Source: Tragulus kanchil (lineage: Eukaryota; Chordata; Mammalia; Artiodactyla; Tragulidae). Taken from it: DNA of 64,000 nt. Position 1 is the stretch's first letter. Each line of letters opens with the position of its first letter. This document shows positions 48,142 to 60,376 of the stretch, piece after piece. The translations under genes were made by a program, and so were the position numbers. The stretch is from the NCBI GenBank assembly GCA_022376925.1, contig JAIOJX010000001.1:37294170-37358169 (forward strand), written 5' to 3'. Under the pieces are notes generated by a model, which had not been told where the DNA came from, did no database searches, and worked only from the letters and a program-made list of their open reading frames with translations.

Positions 48142-48403
48142 GGGGACAGAAGTGGTCTGGTCCCCTGGAAAGTTCCCCAGCCTGCTTTGTGGAGGCCACT
48201 CACCCTATAGAGAGATGAATAGGCAAGTTTGTCCTCCGGAGCATCAGGCACCTTATGTTTGCAAGAGGAAAAAAAAGCACACAGCATCCAAGTTTGAATG
48301 CTGTCTACTGGAACTGTATCCACAGTTACCTGGAAAAAAGATAGTTTTATTTTTCCTCTCATTCTTTATGTTATTAGTGAATTTTTAGAATTAAACAAGC
48401 TCT
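48142..48403. other. Unique spacer between two SINEs
   Basis: No gene recognised; an A-run lies at 48270..48275. Confidence 0.4.
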
Positions 48404-48414
48404 AAGATCATGCA

Positions 48415-48641
48415 AGGGCTTCCCAAATGGTGCAGTGGTAAAGAATCTGCCGACCAATGCGGGAAACACAGGGGACGTGGGTTGGATACCTGGGTCGGGA
48501 AGATCCCCTGGAGGAGGACATGGCAACCCATTCCAGCATTCTTGCCTGGAAAATTCCATGGACAGAGGAACCTGGCAGGCTACAGTCCATGGGATCGTAA
48601 AGAGTTAGACACAACTGAAGCAACTTAGCATGCACACACAC
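48415..48641 (+). mobile_element. Bov-tA SINE
   Basis: AGGGCTTCCCAAATGGTGCA head, ACGTGGGTTGGATACCTGGG (box B diverged), GGAAGATCCCCTGGAGGAGG, CATGGGATCGTAAAGAGTTA, (CA)n tail. Flanking repeat AAGATCATGCA / AAGATCATACA (one mismatch). Confidence 0.94.
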
Positions 48642-48652
48642 AAGATCATACA

Positions 48653-48959
48653 GTCCATAAGTCCCACTTATAGTCCAGAAAATGAAGGAAGAGTAACAAT
48701 ATAATATAGTAAATACTGTAGTCTAGTAAGGAGCTTTAGAGTCAAAGATAGGCAGTGATCCAAAGACAGTAGGCATCAGACTAACCTGGGCTCTGTGTTT
48801 CCTGTGTTATATCCAGCAAAGATTTGATCACTCTGTGCTTCATGAAAAGTGGTGGAGATGATTGACTTATAGGGTGATTGTGAAGAAATAAGTGGCATAA
48901 TGTAAGTAAGGAGTAATGTGCTTTCCACACTATTCAGCACATGCGCTCATGTGCACGCA
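48653..48959. other. Unique spacer
   Basis: Intron-like, no gene recognised. Ends in a short (GT)n. Confidence 0.4.
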
Positions 48960-49173
48960 CGTGTGTGTGTGCTTAGTCACTCAGTCATGTCCAGCTCTTT
49001 TGCAACCCCGTCGTCTGTAGCTCACCAGGCCCCTCTGTCCATGGGATTTCCCAAGTAAGAATACTGGAGTGGGTTGCCATTCTCTTCTCCAGGAGATCTT
49101 ACCAACCCAGAGTTTGAACCCAGGTCTCCTGTGTTGCAGGTAGAGTCTTCACCATCTGAGCCACCAGGGAAGC
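48960..49173 (-). mobile_element. Bov-tA SINE
   Basis: Antisense: GTGCTTAGTCACTCAGTCAT, CAACCCCGTCGTCTGTAGCT, GGGATTTCCCAAGTAAGAAT, ACCAACCCAGAGTTTGAACC (box B region), CTGAGCCACCAGGGAAGC head. The head half is repeated at 50203..50327. Confidence 0.94.
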
Positions 49174-51353
49174 ATCTAGCACAAAAGAGATGCTTAATAT
49201 GTAAGTTCTTATTATTAGCTCTGAAAGAAGTGACTCAGAAGAATTCTGGCCTCTTGATTCCTGGTCCATTTTTCAGAGAAATGTACAGAGTGCCTACCAG
49301 ATGTGTCGCGATGTACTTAATATGCACTCTGCCTTTGCAGAACCAACTGTGCCCTTTGTTGTTGTTCTGAATTTTCACAACTTTGGGGGAAACAAGAGCC
49401 TAATGAGCACTTTCCTCCAACTACATCACTTCACATTTGCTTCTAATCTTTGTTTATTGTCTACAGGCCTTTTAAACAGAGGCTACTGCCTGAGTTAGAA
49501 TCTGCATTGTCCACAAGCCTCCACATGTTGAGTAAATACATCTGTCCAAAGACACTGATGATTCCAAACTCCATCAGAACTGCTTCCCCAAACTGGGGAC
49601 TTGGTAGACATGAATAATACTCCAAGTCTGGTATACACTGCTGCAGATCTCTATTATTGGAAGACACGTCGGATGGAGAACTGTTCATCTGCTGGCTGAG
49701 CCTAATTGCCATGTGCAAAGAGCTTGCTCAGCAGAGACGCTCTTTGAAAAGCTCTGCTTCAGGGGCACTATGCCTACAGCTCAGAGCTGCTTTGTGTCTC
49801 AAAACAGGTCATCTGCACAGTGTCACCTGAGGGGTGAAACTCCAAAGTAGATTCATGGAGATAAGTGATCAATATTCTGCTGAAACCAGGGGGACACTTG
49901 GGCTCTTTTATCTGCATGGACTATTACAAAGTTGAACAGAGGAATTAAATTCTGAAAATTAGTTGAAACTCTTGGTATTAAGCCGAGAATTGATTCCAGT
50001 TTCTTTTACAGTTCAGCCTTGTTTCACTTGAAATAGGTGTAGGGGGATTCAGACTTTCTGCTAAGTGCTTATTTCTGTCTTAGGCACATTGGGAAAAAAA
50101 TAGAAACTTTATAGACTTGTCTCCTGTCTGCTAGGAGAGTACAGTCTAAGGCCACATGTAACTTACAAGAACTTTATTTATTTATTTATTTTTTTGCTTA
50201 TTTCCCAAGTAAGAATACTGGAGTGGGTTGCCATTCTCTTCTCCAGGAGATCTTACCAACCCAGAGTTTGAACCCAGGTCTCCTGTGTTGCAGGTAGAGT
50301 CTTCACCATCTGAGCCACCAGGGAAGCATCTAGCACAAAAGAGATGCTTAATATGTAAGTTCTTATTATTAGCTCTGAAAGAAGTGACTCAGAAGAATTC
50401 TGGCCTCTTGATTCCTGGTCCATTTTTCAGAGAAATGTACAGAGTGCCTACCAGATGTGTCGCGATGTACTTAATATGCACTCTGCCTTTGCAGAACCAA
50501 CTGTGCCCTTTGTTGTTGTTCTGAATTTTCACAACTTTGGGGGAAACAAGAGCCTAATGAGCACTTTCCTCCAACTACATCACTTCACATTTGCTTCTAA
50601 TCTTTGTTTATTGTCTACAGGCCTTTTAAACAGAGGCTACTGCCTGAGTTAGAATCTGCATTGTCCACAAGCCTCCACATGTTGAGTAAATACATCTGTC
50701 CAAAGACACTGATGATTCCAAACTCCATCAGAACTGCTTCCCCAAACTGGGGACTTGGTAGACATGAATAATACTCCAAGTCTGGTATACACTGCTGCAG
50801 ATCTCTATTATTGGAAGACACGTCGGATGGAGAACTGTTCATCTGCTGGCTGAGCCTAATTGCCATGTGCAAAGAGCTTGCTCAGCAGAGACGCTCTTTG
50901 AAAAGCTCTGCTTCAGGGGCACTATGCCTACAGCTCAGAGCTGCTTTGTGTCTCAAAACAGGTCATCTGCACAGTGTCACCTGAGGGGTGAAACTCCAAA
51001 GTAGATTCATGGAGATAAGTGATCAATATTCTGCTGAAACCAGGGGGACACTTGGGCTCTTTTATCTGCATGGACTATTACAAAGTTGAACAGAGGAATT
51101 AAATTCTGAAAATTAGTTGAAACTCTTGGTATTAAGCCGAGAATTGATTCCAGTTTCTTTTACAGTTCAGCCTTGTTTCACTTGAAATAGGTGTAGGGGG
51201 ATTCAGACTTTCTGCTAAGTGCTTATTTCTGTCTTAGGCACATTGGGAAAAAAATAGAAACTTTATAGACTTGTCTCCTGTCTGCTAGGAGAGTACAGTC
51301 TAAGGCCACATGTAACTTACAAGAACTTTATTTATTTATTTATTTTTTTGCTT
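49049..51353. repeat. Tandem direct duplication 12 (likely false duplication)
   Basis: 49049..~50199 recurs at 50203..~51353 (offset 1154), apparently identical. The second copy begins in the middle of the Bov-tA (TTTCCCAAGTAAGAATACTG), leaving half a SINE directly after a (TTTA)n stretch. The end overlaps the start of duplication 13. Confidence 0.93.
50203..50327 (-). mobile_element. Half Bov-tA SINE created by duplication 12
   Basis: Only the head-side half of the SINE at 48960..49173. No target-site duplication, because it is a by-product of the duplicated block. Confidence 0.9.
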
Positions 51354-53325
51354 GGATTTTCTTTTTTTTTTTTTTAAACCTTTACTTTACTTTTAACTTT
51401 TACAGAGTTTTGTTGTTCACAGACATGCATGTTCTCAGATTAGTCACATGTATATCCCCCCCTTCCCTCCCCTCCCGACCATCACACAGCACCCCTGAAG
51501 GATCCCCTTTTCTCACAGAGCAATGACTAGAGCTATTTTCTTCACTTATGAAATTACAGGCCTTCATGTTACTTCCTTTACACCTCTCACCCACTGTTCC
51601 AAAATGTCCATATGTCCACTGTCCATGTCTGTCTTTCTGTCGCTTCACTGCATGTGCCATCATCACCATCCTACTAGATTCCATATATATGTGTTAATAT
51701 ACTGTATTTGTCCTTCTCTTTCTGACTGACTTCACTTTTTAGGATACGTTCTAGATCCAGCCACCTCATGAGGGCTGATTCTTCTGCATTTCTCTTTACA
51801 GCTGTGTAGTATTCCATTGTATATATGTACCAGAGCTTTTGGATCCATTCGTTCGTCGATGGGCATCTAGGTTCCTTCCATGTTCTAGCTATTGTATAGA
51901 GAGCTGCAATGAACATTGGGGTACAGGTGCTTCTTTCAGTTTTGATTTCATCAGGGTATAAGCCTAAGAGTGGGATTACTGGGTCATATGGTGCTTCTAT
52001 ACAGCCCACAGAGTGGGAGAAAATCATAACAAATGAAACAACAGACAAAGAATTAATCTCCAAAATCTACAAGCAACTCAGACAACTCAGCACTGAAGAA
52101 ACGAACAACCCAATCAAAAAATGGGAAAAGGACCTAAACAGACACTTCTCCAACGATGACATACAGATGGCCCAAAAACACATGAAACGATGCTCAACTT
52201 CACTAATAATTAGAGAAATGCAAATCAAAACTACAATACCCCCCAAAAAAAAATGCCAGACTTTTTCACTTGAAATAGGTGTAGGATTCAGACTTTCTGC
52301 TAAGTGCTTATTTCTGTCTTAGGCACATTGGGAAAAAAATAGAAACTTTATAGACTTGTCTCCTGTCTGCTAGGAGAGTACAGTCTAAGGCCACATGTAA
52401 CTTACAAGAACTTTATTTATTTATTTATTTTTTTGCTTGGATTTTCTTTTTTTTTAAACCTTTAAACCTTTACTTTACTTTTAACTTTTACAGAGTTTTG
52501 TTGTTCACAGACATGCATGTTCTCAGATTAGTCACATGTATATCCCCCTTCCCTCCCTCCCGACCATCACACAGCACCCCTGAAGGATCCCCTTTTCTCA
52601 CAGAGCAATGACTAGAGCTATTTTCTTCACTTATGAAATTACAGGCCTTCATGTTACTTCCTTTACACCTCTCACCCACTGTTCCAAAATGTCCATATGT
52701 CCACTGTCCATGTCTGTCTTTCTGTCGCTTCACTGCATGTGCCATCATCACCATCCTACTAGATTCCATATATATGTGTTAATATACTGTATTTGTCCTT
52801 CTCTTTCTGACTGACTTCACTTTTTAGGATACGTTCTAGATCCAGCCACCTCATGAGGGCTGATTCTTCTGCATTTCTCTTTACAGCTGTGTAGTATTCC
52901 ATTGTATATATGTACCAGAGCTTTTGGATCCATTCGTTCGTCGATGGGCATCTAGGTTCCTTCCATGTTCTAGCTATTGTATAGAGAGCTGCAATGAACA
53001 TTGGGGTACAGGTGCTTCTTTCAGTTTTGATTTCATCAGGGTATAAGCCTAAGAGTGGGATTACTGGGTCATATGGTGCTTCTATACAGCCCACAGAGTG
53101 GGAGAAAATCATAACAAATGAAACAACAGACAAAGAATTAATCTCCAAAATCTACAAGCAACTCAGACAACTCAGCACTGAAGAAACGAACAACCCAATC
53201 AAAAAATGGGAAAAGGACCTAAACAGACACTTCTCCAACGATGACATACAGATGGCCCAAAAACACATGAAACGATGCTCAACTTCACTAATAATTAGAG
53301 AAATGCAAATCAAAACTACAATGAG
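51176..53325. repeat. Tandem direct duplication 13 (likely false duplication)
   Basis: 51176..~52230 recurs at 52265..~53325 (offset about 1085-1089). Differences are in G, C and T runs (GTAGGGGGATTC versus GTAGGATTC; the C-rich stretch near 51457 versus 52543; the T-run near 51363) and a TTTAAACC repeat. The first copy ends at AAAACTACAATACCCCCC, the second continues correctly as ACAATGAGATATCACC. Confidence 0.93.
51335..52230. mobile_element. Twin-primed L1, partial first copy
   Basis: Antisense L1 3' UTR and ORF2 end (51335..~52004) joined to a sense ORF2 piece (52005..52230), cut by the end of duplication 13's first copy. See 52420..53489 for the complete insertion. Confidence 0.88.
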
Positions 53326-53489
53326 ATATCACCTCACACCCGTCAGAATGGCCATCATCCACAAATCGACAGACAATAAATGCTGGAGAGGCTGCGGAGA
53401 AAAGGGAACACTCCTGCATTGCTGGTGGGAGTGTAAATTGATACAGCCTCTATGGAAGACAGTCTGGAGATTTCTTAAAAAACTAAAAA
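52420..53489 (-). mobile_element. LINE-1 with 5' inversion (twin priming) and 14-bp target-site duplication
   Basis: Antisense T-rich tail, 3' UTR and ORF2 C-terminus (to about 53087), then a sense-strand ORF2 segment to 53489. The two parts meet in the protein exactly: the sense part ends at ...[11 protein letters not shown] and the antisense part starts at [13 protein letters not shown], which are adjacent in the uninverted L1 at 29229. Flanked by AAGAACTTTATTTA at 52406..52419 and 53490..53503. These are the hallmarks of twin-primed target-site-primed reverse transcription. Confidence 0.93.
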
Positions 53490-53503
53490 AAGAACTTTAT
53501 TTA

Positions 53504-54387
53504 GAATACTTAAGTTGTGATCCATGGATATTTTCCATAACTTGACATTACGGCCTCACTAGCCAAGTAAAATCCTCAAATCAGCCTTCCACCCAAACTT
53601 AAAAGCTTGATGGTACTAGCTGCCATCATTAAATAACTTTTACCCAATGGCACCAGTCTCCTTCATATTCCAGTTAATATTTTAAAAGAGTGGGAGATAA
53701 ATATGAAAAGCACTCTTGCTACATTTTTTTTCTGTCACTGGCCTATGTCACACTTGAATAGCCTAGCCTTTAAATGTTTACCCATCTCTGACTTACATAC
53801 AGCAGTCTCTCTTTGATGAAGACAGAAGACCCTCATAGGAGCCCTTGTTCTGCCTGTGCCAGGGCCTGCCCCTCATGGACCCAGTACCAGCTTGATTTGG
53901 CACTGGGGCTAAGGGAGAGTATGTAATCATCTTCCCTATTCTCCCCCTTGAATAGACCCTAGTCTTGTTTTGAAATTCGTCGTCAGCTAGTGGGAAATGG
54001 GATTTATTTGTCCTTGGATACAAGCTTAATTTTTCTCTCCCTTGTGGTAGACAGTTTTGGCAATGCAGAATCCTTCTTGGAGGAAAATGGAGATCTCAGA
54101 TTCATATCAAGTTGGAGATGATGTGGGGACATTAAAAGCAGTGCTAATCAAGGCAGGAATAAGTCTGGCCTCTGGTAGACAGCAAGAGCTGGTTCGCAGC
54201 TGTTAGACTGCTATCCTCAGCACCTAAAACAAGGAGGGCATCTTAACAAAACATAAGAGAAGACAAAAAGAAAGATCCCCACACTCTTCTCAGTGTTATG
54301 TGGCAGCCTAAATGAGAGAGGAGTTTGGGGAGAGTGGATATAGTGTGGATAGCTAATTTTTGGGAAACAACAGTATGGTGTACCTAG
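53504..54387. other. Unique intron-like sequence
   Basis: Follows the twin-primed L1. No exon recognised. Repeated at 54642..55498. Confidence 0.45.
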
Positions 54388-54628
54388 AACTGGCCCAAAA
54401 ACACATGAAACGATGCTCAACTTCACTAATAATTAGAGAAATGCAAATCAAAACTACAATGAGATATCACCTCACACCCGTCAGAATGGCCATCATCCAC
54501 AAATCGACAGACAATAAATGCTGGAGAGGCTGCGGAGAAAAGGGAACACTCCTGCATTGCTGGTGGGAGTGTAAATTGATACAGCCTCTATGGAAGACAG
54601 TCTGGAGATTTCTTAAAAAACTAAAAAA
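54388..54628 (+). mobile_element. L1 ORF2 sense fragment (copy of 53250..53490)
   Basis: Only the last part of the inverted L1 segment, repeated by duplication 14. Not an independent insertion. Confidence 0.88.
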
Positions 54629-55498
54629 AGAACTTTATTTAGAATACTTAAGTTGTGATCCATGGATATTTTCCATAACTTGACATTACGGCCTCACTAG
54701 CCAAGTAAAATCCTCAAATCAGCCTTCCACCCAAACTTAAAAGCTTGATGGTACTAGCTGCCATCATTAAATAACTTTTACCCAATGGCACCAGTCTCCT
54801 TCATATTCCAGTTAATATTTTAAAAGAGTGGGAGATAAATATGAAAAGCACTCTTGCTACATTTTTTTTCTGTCACTGGCCTATGTCACACTTGAATAGC
54901 CTAGCCTTTAAATGTTTACCCATCTCTGACTTACATACAGCAGTCTCTCTTTGATGAAGACAGAAGACCCTCATAGGAGCCCTTGTTCTGCCTGTGCCAG
55001 GGCCTGCCCCTCATGGACCCAGTACCAGCTTGATTTGGCACTGGGGCTAAGGGAGAGTATGTAATCATCTTCCCTATTCTCCCCCTTGAATAGACCCTAG
55101 TCTTGTTTTGAAATTCGTCGTCAGCTAGTGGGAAATGGGATTTATTTGTCCTTGGATACAAGCTTAATTTTTCTCTCCCTTGTGGTAGACAGTTTTGGCA
55201 ATGCAGAATCCTTCTTGGAGGAAAATGGAGATCTCAGATTCATATCAAGTTGGAGATGATGTGGGGACATTAAAAGCAGTGCTAATCAAGGCAGGAATAA
55301 GTCTGGCCTCTGGTAGACAGCAAGAGCTGGTTCGCAGCTGTTAGACTGCTATCCTCAGCACCTAAAACAAGGAGGGCATCTTAACAAAACATAAGAGAAG
55401 ACAAAAAGAAAGATCCCCACACTCTTCTCAGTGTTATGTGGCAGCCTAAATGAGAGAGGAGTTTGGGGGAGAGTGGATATATGTGTGGATATAGCTAA

Positions 55499-55580
55499 GT
55501 CCTTTTGCTGTCCGCCTGAAACAATCACAGCATTGTTAATTGGCTGTACACCAATATAAAATAAAAAGTTTAAAAAAGCA
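55499..55580 (+). mobile_element. LINE 3' tail remnant
   Basis: CCTGAAACAATCACAGCATT, TGGCTGTACACCAATATAAA, ATAAAAAGTTTAAAAAA: the typical 3' terminal words of an artiodactyl LINE followed by an A-rich end. Short and partial. Confidence 0.6.
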
Positions 55581-57737
55581 AGCTCCCAATACAAAGAAAT
55601 ATGAGGCTGTAAGTTTATGAGAACCCTTGTGTTGCCAGTGAAGCAGTTACACTTTAGTCCGCTAGGGAGATAGAGCTATGTTAGGCTATGGATGTAGCTC
55701 AAGTTCATTATTTCCTAATTGTTCCTGGAGTGTCCTGTCTGGATGGGAAAAATGGTGAGTATAAAAACAACATCTGCTGGCAAGCCCATTGACTATCATT
55801 AATGGGAAGCTTAAGAAGAATATGTAAGCTGGGAAATGCACTGGCCTTTCACCAATTGTTTGAAGTGTCACAGTAGCAATTTCTCTTCACACCACTGATG
55901 TCTTCTCGGAAGTGAGAACTTGTAGTCTGTTTGATTCAGGGGTTATAATTCATCATAGGCTGTGGAGAACAAATGACAGGTTCTGGAAAGGGGCTCAAAG
56001 TTGGAGCAGGCCAACCAAATCTTCTTTCCTGGCAATTTTCAGTACTTCATTGTCATCTTTTGTCTCTACTCTCTAAATCCTTAAGAACCAGTTGAACTCA
56101 GGACTTTCTCTAAGCTGAATTCATTTATACTAATTTAGGAAGGAGGATGAGCATGGAGCTTTATCAAAAAGATGACTATCGTTGCAACAGTAGATCTTAG
56201 CCTGATCAGGACATTAAACTGCATTGTTTTAACACTTCATTAATGGCACCTTCCAACTGGGAGCTCACCCATGGAGGGAACTCGATACTCTTCCTCTTGA
56301 TCTTCATGCAGTAGCCATTGTAGCGTTCTGCATATAGTGAATAAGCAATAAGTGATATCACATGGACTGTTAGGTCTCCCATGTCTCTCATCTCTTAGCA
56401 ATTTAGAATCTAGATTTCAGAAAATAAAATGTTTTACTATGCCATCTTCCTCCGATAGTTCAAGTACATTCTTCTGATATTTAAATCAAGCCTATAGAAC
56501 AAGCCAGGAGTCCCCAGATTTCTCCCCATCCATGCTAAAGTACCAAGCTTTCTGTCTTAATGTAATGTTTTTCAAGACAGGAATGATCTAAATCTAGATG
56601 TTGGATGTTACTGTTGTTTATCAATGAACCCATACTTTTTTCCAAGTCAACAGAAGAGTGTCCGTCTGATGGGAAAAATGTTTAAAAAAGCAAGCTCCCA
56701 ATACAAAGAAATATGAGGCTGTAAGTTTATGAGAACCCTTGTGTTGCCAGTGAAGCAGTTACACTTTAGTCCGCTAGGGAGATAGAGCTATGTTAGGCTA
56801 TGGATGTAGCTCAAGTTCATTATTTCCTAATTGTTCCTGGAGTGTCCTGTCTGGATGGGAAAAATGGTGAGTATAAAAACAACATCTGCTGGCAAGCCCA
56901 TTGACTATCATTAATGGGAAGCTTAAGAAGAATATGTAAGCTGGGAAATGCACTGGCCTTTCACCAATTGTTTGAAGTGTCACAGTAGCAATTTCTCTTC
57001 ACACCACTGATGTCTTCTCGGAAGTGAGAACTTGTAGTCTGTTTGATTCAGGGGTTATAATTCATCATAGGCTGTGGAGAACAAATGACAGGTTCTGGAA
57101 AGGGGCTCAAAGTTGGAGCAGGCCAACCAAATCTTCTTTCCTGGCAATTTTCAGTACTTCATTGTCATCTTTTGTCTCTACTCTCTAAATCCTTAAGAAC
57201 CAGTTGAACTCAGGACTTTCTCTAAGCTGAATTCATTTATACTAATTTAGGAAGGAGGATGAGCATGGAGCTTTATCAAAAAGATGACTATCGTTGCAAC
57301 AGTAGATCTTAGCCTGATCAGGACATTAAACTGCATTGTTTTAACACTTCATTAATGGCACCTTCCAACTGGGAGCTCACCCATGGAGGGAACTCGATAC
57401 TCTTCCTCTTGATCTTCATGCAGTAGCCATTGTAGCGTTCTGCATATAGTGAATAAGCAATAAGTGATATCACATGGACTGTTAGGTCTCCCATGTCTCT
57501 CATCTCTTAGCAATTTAGAATCTAGATTTCAGAAAATAAAATGTTTTACTATGCCATCTTCCTCCGATAGTTCAAGTACATTCTTCTGATATTTAAATCA
57601 AGCCTATAGAACAAGCCAGGAGTCCCCAGATTTCTCCCCATCCATGCTAAAGTACCAAGCTTTCTGTCTTAATGTAATGTTTTTCAAGACAGGAATGATC
57701 TAAATCTAGATGTTGGATGTTACTGTTGTTTATCAAT
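55568..57737. repeat. Tandem direct duplication 15 (likely false duplication)
   Basis: 55568..~56625 recurs at about 56681..57737 (offset 1112), with no substitution noticed. The first copy runs on after 56625 as a patchy sequence (ACCCATACTTTTTTCCAAGTCAACAGAAGA) that echoes 57780..57795. No gene is recognised inside. Confidence 0.93.
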
Positions 57738-59658
57738 GATACTACCATTTGTGCTATACTTTGTGTATTTTTAAGAGCTCCAAGTCAACAGAAGACAGAA
57801 AAGGGAAAGAAGTACCAATTTAGCATAGTACACAATATGAAGTCAAAAATACTTGGGTTCAAATCCTGGTATGACCTAACTGTGTGATCTGAGATTATAT
57901 GCTTCTCTTTGAGACTCATTTCCTCTGCTTTAAAACAGAAATAATATATCCATTCCAACTTTGTCAGGTTGTAGTAAAGATTAAACAAGGTAACACACTG
58001 AAATCCTCTAGCACAATGATGGACACAAAGTCAAAGTTAAGGGTCTGTAAATTATTATTATGTCTATGTTCCACAAAGACAGAGCAAGAGAATCATCTTG
58101 TGATACAGTAATTGGATGAAATCCTTTCAAAATGTACATTTTCTAAATCTTTCTCAGTGTCTGTTTTCTCAGTGTCTGTTTTTGATGTATATTTTAATTC
58201 CTGTACTTCATAAATGCTGCATATTTCTATTTTCCCACTTTATTGTGTGGGCTTAATTAATAGATTGAGTATTGTTAGGATTCCAAATTATTTGAAGCCT
58301 TCACACGTCCAGATGCCATGCCTGTCTTCCTCTTAAACCCTGGTGTATGTTTGATTTTTTTTAGTGTATACAAATGTATGTCTGTGTGTATTCATATAGA
58401 CACAGACACAGACACATGGCAACAATCTTATGAAGAATTCAAAATGCTATATTTGGACTACTAGATTACGATGTTTAATGTTATAAGGTTGAAAACAGGT
58501 AAAGTAGAAAATTTAAACTAAGTCTTTTTTATACCTTCCAATGGGAGCTCACCCATGGAGGGAACTCTAGATTTCAGAAAATTAATAATGCAATAAGTGA
58601 TATCACATGGACTGTTAGGTCTCCCATGTCTCTCATCTCTTAGCAATTTAGAATCTAGATTTCAGAAAATAAAATGTTTTACTATGCCATCTTCCTCCGA
58701 TAGTTCAAGTACATTCTTCTGATATTTAAATCAAGCCTATAGAACAAGCCAGGAGTCCCCAGATTTCTCCCCATCCATGCTAAAGTACCAAGCTTTCTGT
58801 CTTAATGTAATGTTTTTCAAGACAGGAATGATCTAAATCTAGATGTTGGATGTTACTGTTGTTTATCAATGATACTACCATTTGTGCTATACTTTGTGTA
58901 TTTTTAAGAGCTCCAAGTCAACAGAAGACAGAAAAGGGAAAGAAGTACCAATTTAGCATAGTACACAATATGAAGTCAAAAATACTTGGGTTCAAATCCT
59001 GGTATGACCTAACTGTGTGATCTGAGATTATATGCTTCTCTTTGAGACTCATTTCCTCTGCTTTAAAACAGAAATAATATATCCATTCCAACTTTGTCAG
59101 GTTGTAGTAAAGATTAAACAAGGTAACACACTGAAATCCTCTAGCACAATGATGGACACAAAGTCAAAGTTAAGGGTCTGTAAATTATTATTATGTCTAT
59201 GTTCCACAAAGACAGAGCAAGAGAATCATCTTGTGATACAGTAATTGGATGAAATCCTTTCAAAATGTACATTTTCTAAATCTTTCTCAGTGTCTGTTTT
59301 CTCAGTGTCTGTTTTTGATGTATATTTTAATTCCTGTACTTCATAAATGCTGCATATTTCTATTTTCCCACTTTATTGTGTGGGCTTAATTAATAGATTG
59401 AGTATTGTTAGGATTCCAAATTATTTGAAGCCTTCACACGTCCAGATGCCATGCCTGTCTTCCTCTTAAACCCTGGTGTATGTTTGATTTTTTTTAGTGT
59501 ATACAAATGTATGTCTGTGTGTATTCATATAGACACAGACACAGACACATGGCAACAATCTTATGAAGAATTCAAAATGCTATATTTGGACTACTAGATT
59601 ACGATGTTTAATGTTATAAGGTTGAAAACAGGTAAAGTAGAAAATTTACTAAGTCTTT
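57360..59658. repeat. Tandem direct duplication 16 (likely false duplication)
   Basis: 57466..~58525 recurs at 58599..~59658 (offset 1133). Ahead of the clean copy, 58532..58599 is a shortened, error-rich version of 57358..57470 (CCTTCCAATGGGAGCTCACC versus CCTTCCAACTGGGAGCTCACC, with internal losses). The start of the second copy is thus a noisy sequence end. Confidence 0.94.
57850..58060 (+). mobile_element. MIR SINE fossil
   Basis: TACTTGGGTTCAAATCCTGG, CTAACTGTGTGATCTGAGA, CTCATTTCCTCTGCTTTAAA, AGATTAAACAAGGTAACACA, CTAGCACAATGATGG: complete MIR word order. Repeated at about 58983..59193. Confidence 0.8.
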
Positions 59659-60357
59659 AATTAGACAAAGCCTCATATGGTCATCTAATTCAACTCTTAT
59701 TCCCTACCCTACCACCTCAATCCAGAATTACATATGACACATTCCTGACACACATTCGTCTAGTTTGTGTTTACATAATCCAAATGATATTAAAATCCCT
59801 GCTTTGCATTGTAGCCAGTTCCTTCTCCATGGACGTCATACGTCCTTATAGGGATCCCATGGGATGATATGTCAACAATAGATCATAGTGTTGGGTACTT
59901 ACCTATTATTATCACTTTGTATATATTACACTCATTATTCCAAATGTATTTTTTATATTGACCCTTCAGCCAAGTCCTTGGTCCTATCTTTGCACTATAA
60001 AACGTATCAGACCAAGTATAATCTTTTTTCCACGTGATAATTCTCTAAATATTTGAATACAGCTCAATGCTCTCAAGTTTTCTCCTATGTTAAATATCCT
60101 AGTTACTTCAAAATGTACCTCATAAGAAATGGTTTCCAAACACTTCACCCCAGTCACTTCCCTCCAGTGATGTTTCCAATATTTCCTTTATTACCTTCTC
60201 ATCACAACAGAAAACAGAAGACCAGAGCAGAAGATAGTGTGTCTATTATTTCTCGAACTCTGGAGTCCACTTAATTAGGCTTCTGTTAATACTGCCTGAG
60301 TTCTATCTGCCTTTCTGGAAGCTACTTCATATTGTTATCTCATATTCATGTTGAAAA
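59659..60357. other. Intron-like sequence, possibly an old L3/CR1 remnant
   Basis: GTCATCTAATTCAACTC at 59680 and CCTCATAAGAAATGGTTTCC with CACTTCACCCCAGTCACTTC at 60119 resemble words of ancient CR1/L3 elements. The match is weak and may be chance. Confidence 0.35.
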
Positions 60358-60376
60358 CTAATCCCCTTGATCTTTG

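Larger units (their letters stand above)
53250..55498. repeat. Tandem direct duplication 14 (likely false duplication)
   Basis: 53250..~54357 recurs at about 54388..55498 (offset 1138). The second copy starts with only part of the sense L1 segment (TGGCCCAAAAACACATG) after 30 bp of unmatched sequence. Differences near the end: GTTTGGGGAGAG versus GTTTGGGGGAGAG, and ATATAGTGTGG versus ATATATGTGTGG. Confidence 0.93.

Noticed and set aside
54050..54180. Possible exon after TTCTCTCCCTTGTGGTAG
   Set aside because: Acceptor-like sequence, but no sustained conserved-looking peptide and no clear donor.
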